NCBI GenBank assembly: GCA_951812665.1 | Contig: CATOST010000021.1 | Location: 62,001-126,000, forward strand | Origin: an uncultured Acidobacteriota bacterium | GTDB taxonomy: Bacteria > Acidobacteriota > UBA6911 > RPQK01 > JAJDTT01 | Direction: 5' to 3' | Length of the DNA stretch: 64,000 nucleotides | Part shown: positions 61,973 to 64,000 of the stretch, in pieces | Layout of the letters: each line of letters begins with the position of its first letter | How positions within the stretch are numbered: position 1 is the first letter of the stretch | The notes under the pieces: model-generated | What the model saw: only the letters and a program-made list of their open reading frames with translations | Told to the model about the DNA's origin: nothing | Databases searched by the model: none | Made by a program: the position numbers and the translations under genes

Positions 61973-64000
61973 CTAATGATTGACTAGGAATTCTTGGGAG
62001 TTTATCACGGTCCAAAGCAGGTCATCAAGAATCTGCTTCCGTTCCACGCCCTGCGAATCCATGCTGGCGAGATAGTTGGAGGCGAGATCCCACTCGTGAT
62101 CCGTCGCCCTGCGGCTGTAGGCGCTCATGAAGACATGATCGTAGATCTCGCGATCGGAGTTACCGGACTCGAGCAACTTGGCCACTACATTCTGATCCGA
62201 TTGGACCTTGTCCATGACCGTGTCGCCGAATCTCATGTGGAGGGCCTGGCTCAGCGTGGGTTCCTTGGGCCGCTCCTCCAAGCTCAAGCGTTCCGGGTAA
62301 CCGAAAATACTCAGGAAATAACCCGCGTAGTCGGAGTAGATGACCTCCTGGGCCCGGGTTCCCTTGGGACTGACTTGGAAGGAGTGTTCGACTCCGGCGA
62401 CTTGCGACAATGCATCAAGCATGGCCTCGGCGGGAAGAATCCGAATGTTGTAGCGGGTGAACAAGTGAGGGTCATCCACCTTGTTCAGGGGATTGGGCGA
62501 GGACGTCCGCTGGTAGGTGGTGGAGTTGAGGATTGCCCGGTGCACCGGCTTCAGACGAAATCCATTGTCGATCAGATGCCTGGCCAATCCGTCCAGCAGG
62601 GCCTCGTTGGAGGGAGGGTTGGTGGTTCGGAAATCGTCGTAGGGCTCCACGATTCCCAGGTTGAAATACTCCCTCCAGATGCGGTTGACGATGGACCGGG
62701 CGAAAAAGGGATTCCCGGGTGAGGTGATCCACGCCGCCAAGTCCTTACGGTGGTCCCCGTTGGCCCTCACCGGAAAATCGGGGTCGAAGGGGATTCTGGG
62801 CTGCACCGGCTTTTTGGTCCGCGGGTGCACAAAATGGGACTTCGGGTCCAGCCACCAGACTCGGCGGTAGGTCTCGTATCCCCGTTTCTGGCGCAACTGT
62901 CCGAAAAACGCACTCAAGTCGAAGAAGTTGTCCTGGGTCAGATTCTCCAGGGGATGGTTGTGGCATTCCACGCACTCCATCCGGATACCCAGGAAGAGGC
63001 GGCTGACCGTGGTCGTCACCTGATTGACATTGGTGATGTCCAGAACGGTGTTGGACATGGGGGACCAGAACATGGCTGCAGGATTCCTGGTCTGGTCTCC
63101 GGTGCTGGTCAGTATCTCCTGAACGAACTCATCGTAGGGGCGGTCTTCCCTGAGAAAGGTCCGGATGAATCTCTTGAATAATCCCTGCGCGCGACTGGGA
63201 ATGTTTGTCTGGTGGACGCGGAAACTGTCTCCGAGCTTGGTCGTCCAGTAGATGGCGTACTCGTCCCGGTCCAACAGTTCGTCGATCAGGGCCGCCCTCT
63301 TGTCGGCTCGGGGGTCCGCCAGGAAGCGCTCACTCTCTTCCACCGTCGGCAGCAACCCGATCACATCCAGGTAGACCCGCCTCAGAAATTCCTCGTCGCT
63401 GCTGATCTCCGACGGGACCAGATTCAACTCTTTCCACTGCCGGATCATGGCCTCGTCGACGAAGTTGTGAGCGGCCAGGGGAGGATAGTCCGCCATGGGG
63501 GGCTCATCCAAAACGCCAACCCTCGCCACCGCGACCCGGCCCATGGCCCGGACCATCACGTGAGTCTGTCCGCGCCCGACCGCCTTCGACTCACCCTCCG
63601 GCGTCACCTGGACGACGTTGTCGTCTCCCACCTGATACTTGACTTCCCCGGTCATGTCCCGCGTGGTCCCGTCGGACAGGCGCCCCAATACCACCCAGCG
63701 CTGGGTGGTCCCCAAACCGAGCAGGATCCGCTCCCGGGGATAGATGGCGATGTCGGTCACCCGAGGTCCGTCCGAGTTGTAACGGCCTCCCTGCTTCAGC
63801 CAAGTGGCGATCGTGCCATATTCGGCCGAGTCCAGGGTCAGCCGTTTGCCACCACCGTGGGGCACGCTGAATGTCGGCTTCATCAGAAGCAGGCTCTTTT
63901 CCGGGTGTTCCAGATCGACCCGGCGGCCGTCGTCCGCTTCGACGATCATCCCGTAATCGGCTTGGGGATCGTAACCGAACAGCGAGAGCTTGAAGCCGGC
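61973..64000 (-). CDS. DUF1549-DUF1553 surface protein, 5' end outside the window
   Basis: The frame stays open to the window edge (AGFKLSLFGYDPQADYG before an internal Met at 63949), so the N-terminus with the cytochrome-like motif lies beyond. Visible parts are a Big_2-like segment (SDGTTRDMTGEVKYQV), DUF1549 with CVECHNHPLENL, and DUF1553 with VNRIWREYFNLGIVEPYDDF and the tail SQEFLVNH. It closely follows the architecture of the gene at 9664. It is co-transcribed with the DUF1501 gene at 60670. Confidence 0.9.
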   Translation of the reverse strand, partial: AGFKLSLFGYDPQADYGMIVEADDGRRVDLEHPEKSLLLMKPTFSVPHGGGKRLTLDSAEYGTIATWLKQGGRYNSDGPRVTDIAIYPRERILLGLGTTQRWVVLGRLSDGTTRDMTGEVKYQVGDDNVVQVTPEGESKAVGRGQTHVMVRAMGRVAVARVGVLDEPPMADYPPLAAHNFVDEAMIRQWKELNLVPSEISSDEEFLRRVYLDVIGLLPTVEESERFLADPRADKRAALIDELLDRDEYAIYWTTKLGDSFRVHQTNIPSRAQGLFKRFIRTFLREDRPYDEFVQEILTSTGDQTRNPAAMFWSPMSNTVLDITNVNQVTTTVSRLFLGIRMECVECHNHPLENLTQDNFFDLSAFFGQLRQKRGYETYRRVWWLDPKSHFVHPRTKKPVQPRIPFDPDFPVRANGDHRKDLAAWITSPGNPFFARSIVNRIWREYFNLGIVEPYDDFRTTNPPSNEALLDGLARHLIDNGFRLKPVHRAILNSTTYQRTSSPNPLNKVDDPHLFTRYNIRILPAEAMLDALSQVAGVEHSFQVSPKGTRAQEVIYSDYAGYFLSIFGYPERLSLEERPKEPTLSQALHMRFGDTVMDKVQSDQNVVAKLLESGNSDREIYDHVFMSAYSRRATDHEWDLASNYLASMDSQGVERKQILDDLLWTVINSQEFLVNH

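Overview
The window looks like part of the chromosome of a GC-rich, heterotrophic, Gram-negative bacterium with a large secretome. It carries three DUF1549/DUF1553 + DUF1501 gene pairs, Tat-exported oxidoreductases, two Cys-type sulfatases, four CRTAC1-like FG-GAP/UnbV proteins, TPR proteins and a multiheme cytochrome c. That combination is known from Planctomycetota and from Acidobacteriota (Bryobacterales/Solibacter type). I lean to Acidobacteriota, but no marker gene in the window settles it.

Layout. Positions 1-1917 hold the 5' end of an exported protein and a nested mobile structure: a 159-bp MITE interrupted by a 1516-bp IS110-family element. Positions 1914-38709 are a typical catabolic/secretory region: cytochrome-like surface proteins, an amidohydrolase, a seven-heme TPR cytochrome, a DUF6807 protein, a nitrilase, sulfatases, Gfo/Idh/MocA dehydrogenases, a sugar isomerase, an HpcH/HpaI aldolase, a PhyH dioxygenase, CRTAC1 and TPR proteins, two sialidase-like proteins and a parvulin-TPR protein. 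Positions 38940-56817 are a defence-rich genomic island, described below. Positions 56851-64000 return to the secretory type with two CRTAC1 genes and a DUF1501 + DUF1549/1553 pair that runs off the window.

The island contains an HTH + degenerate nuclease + P-loop NTPase protein, a large Avs2-like nuclease-STAND protein with a C-terminal frameshift, relics of an integrase, a Phd antitoxin, an HsdS subunit and an AbiU2-like HEPN protein, an intact COG2856 (ImmA/IrrE) + DUF4411 pair, a tyrosine integrase broken by a MITE, a complete Recombinase-In-Trio (RIT) element with 84-bp terminal inverted repeats, and a tRNA-like 5' half.

The most notable observation is in the IS110 element. Its 5' non-coding end can be folded by hand into the three-part plan known for IS621 bridge RNA: a 5' hairpin, a target-binding loop and a donor-binding loop. 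The loop guides match, base for base, the actual insertion site in the MITE and the element's own two ends. The MITE family itself is well defined by three copies, each with a perfect 4-bp target duplication. One copy inactivates the island integrase, and another keeps an unoccupied IS110 target.
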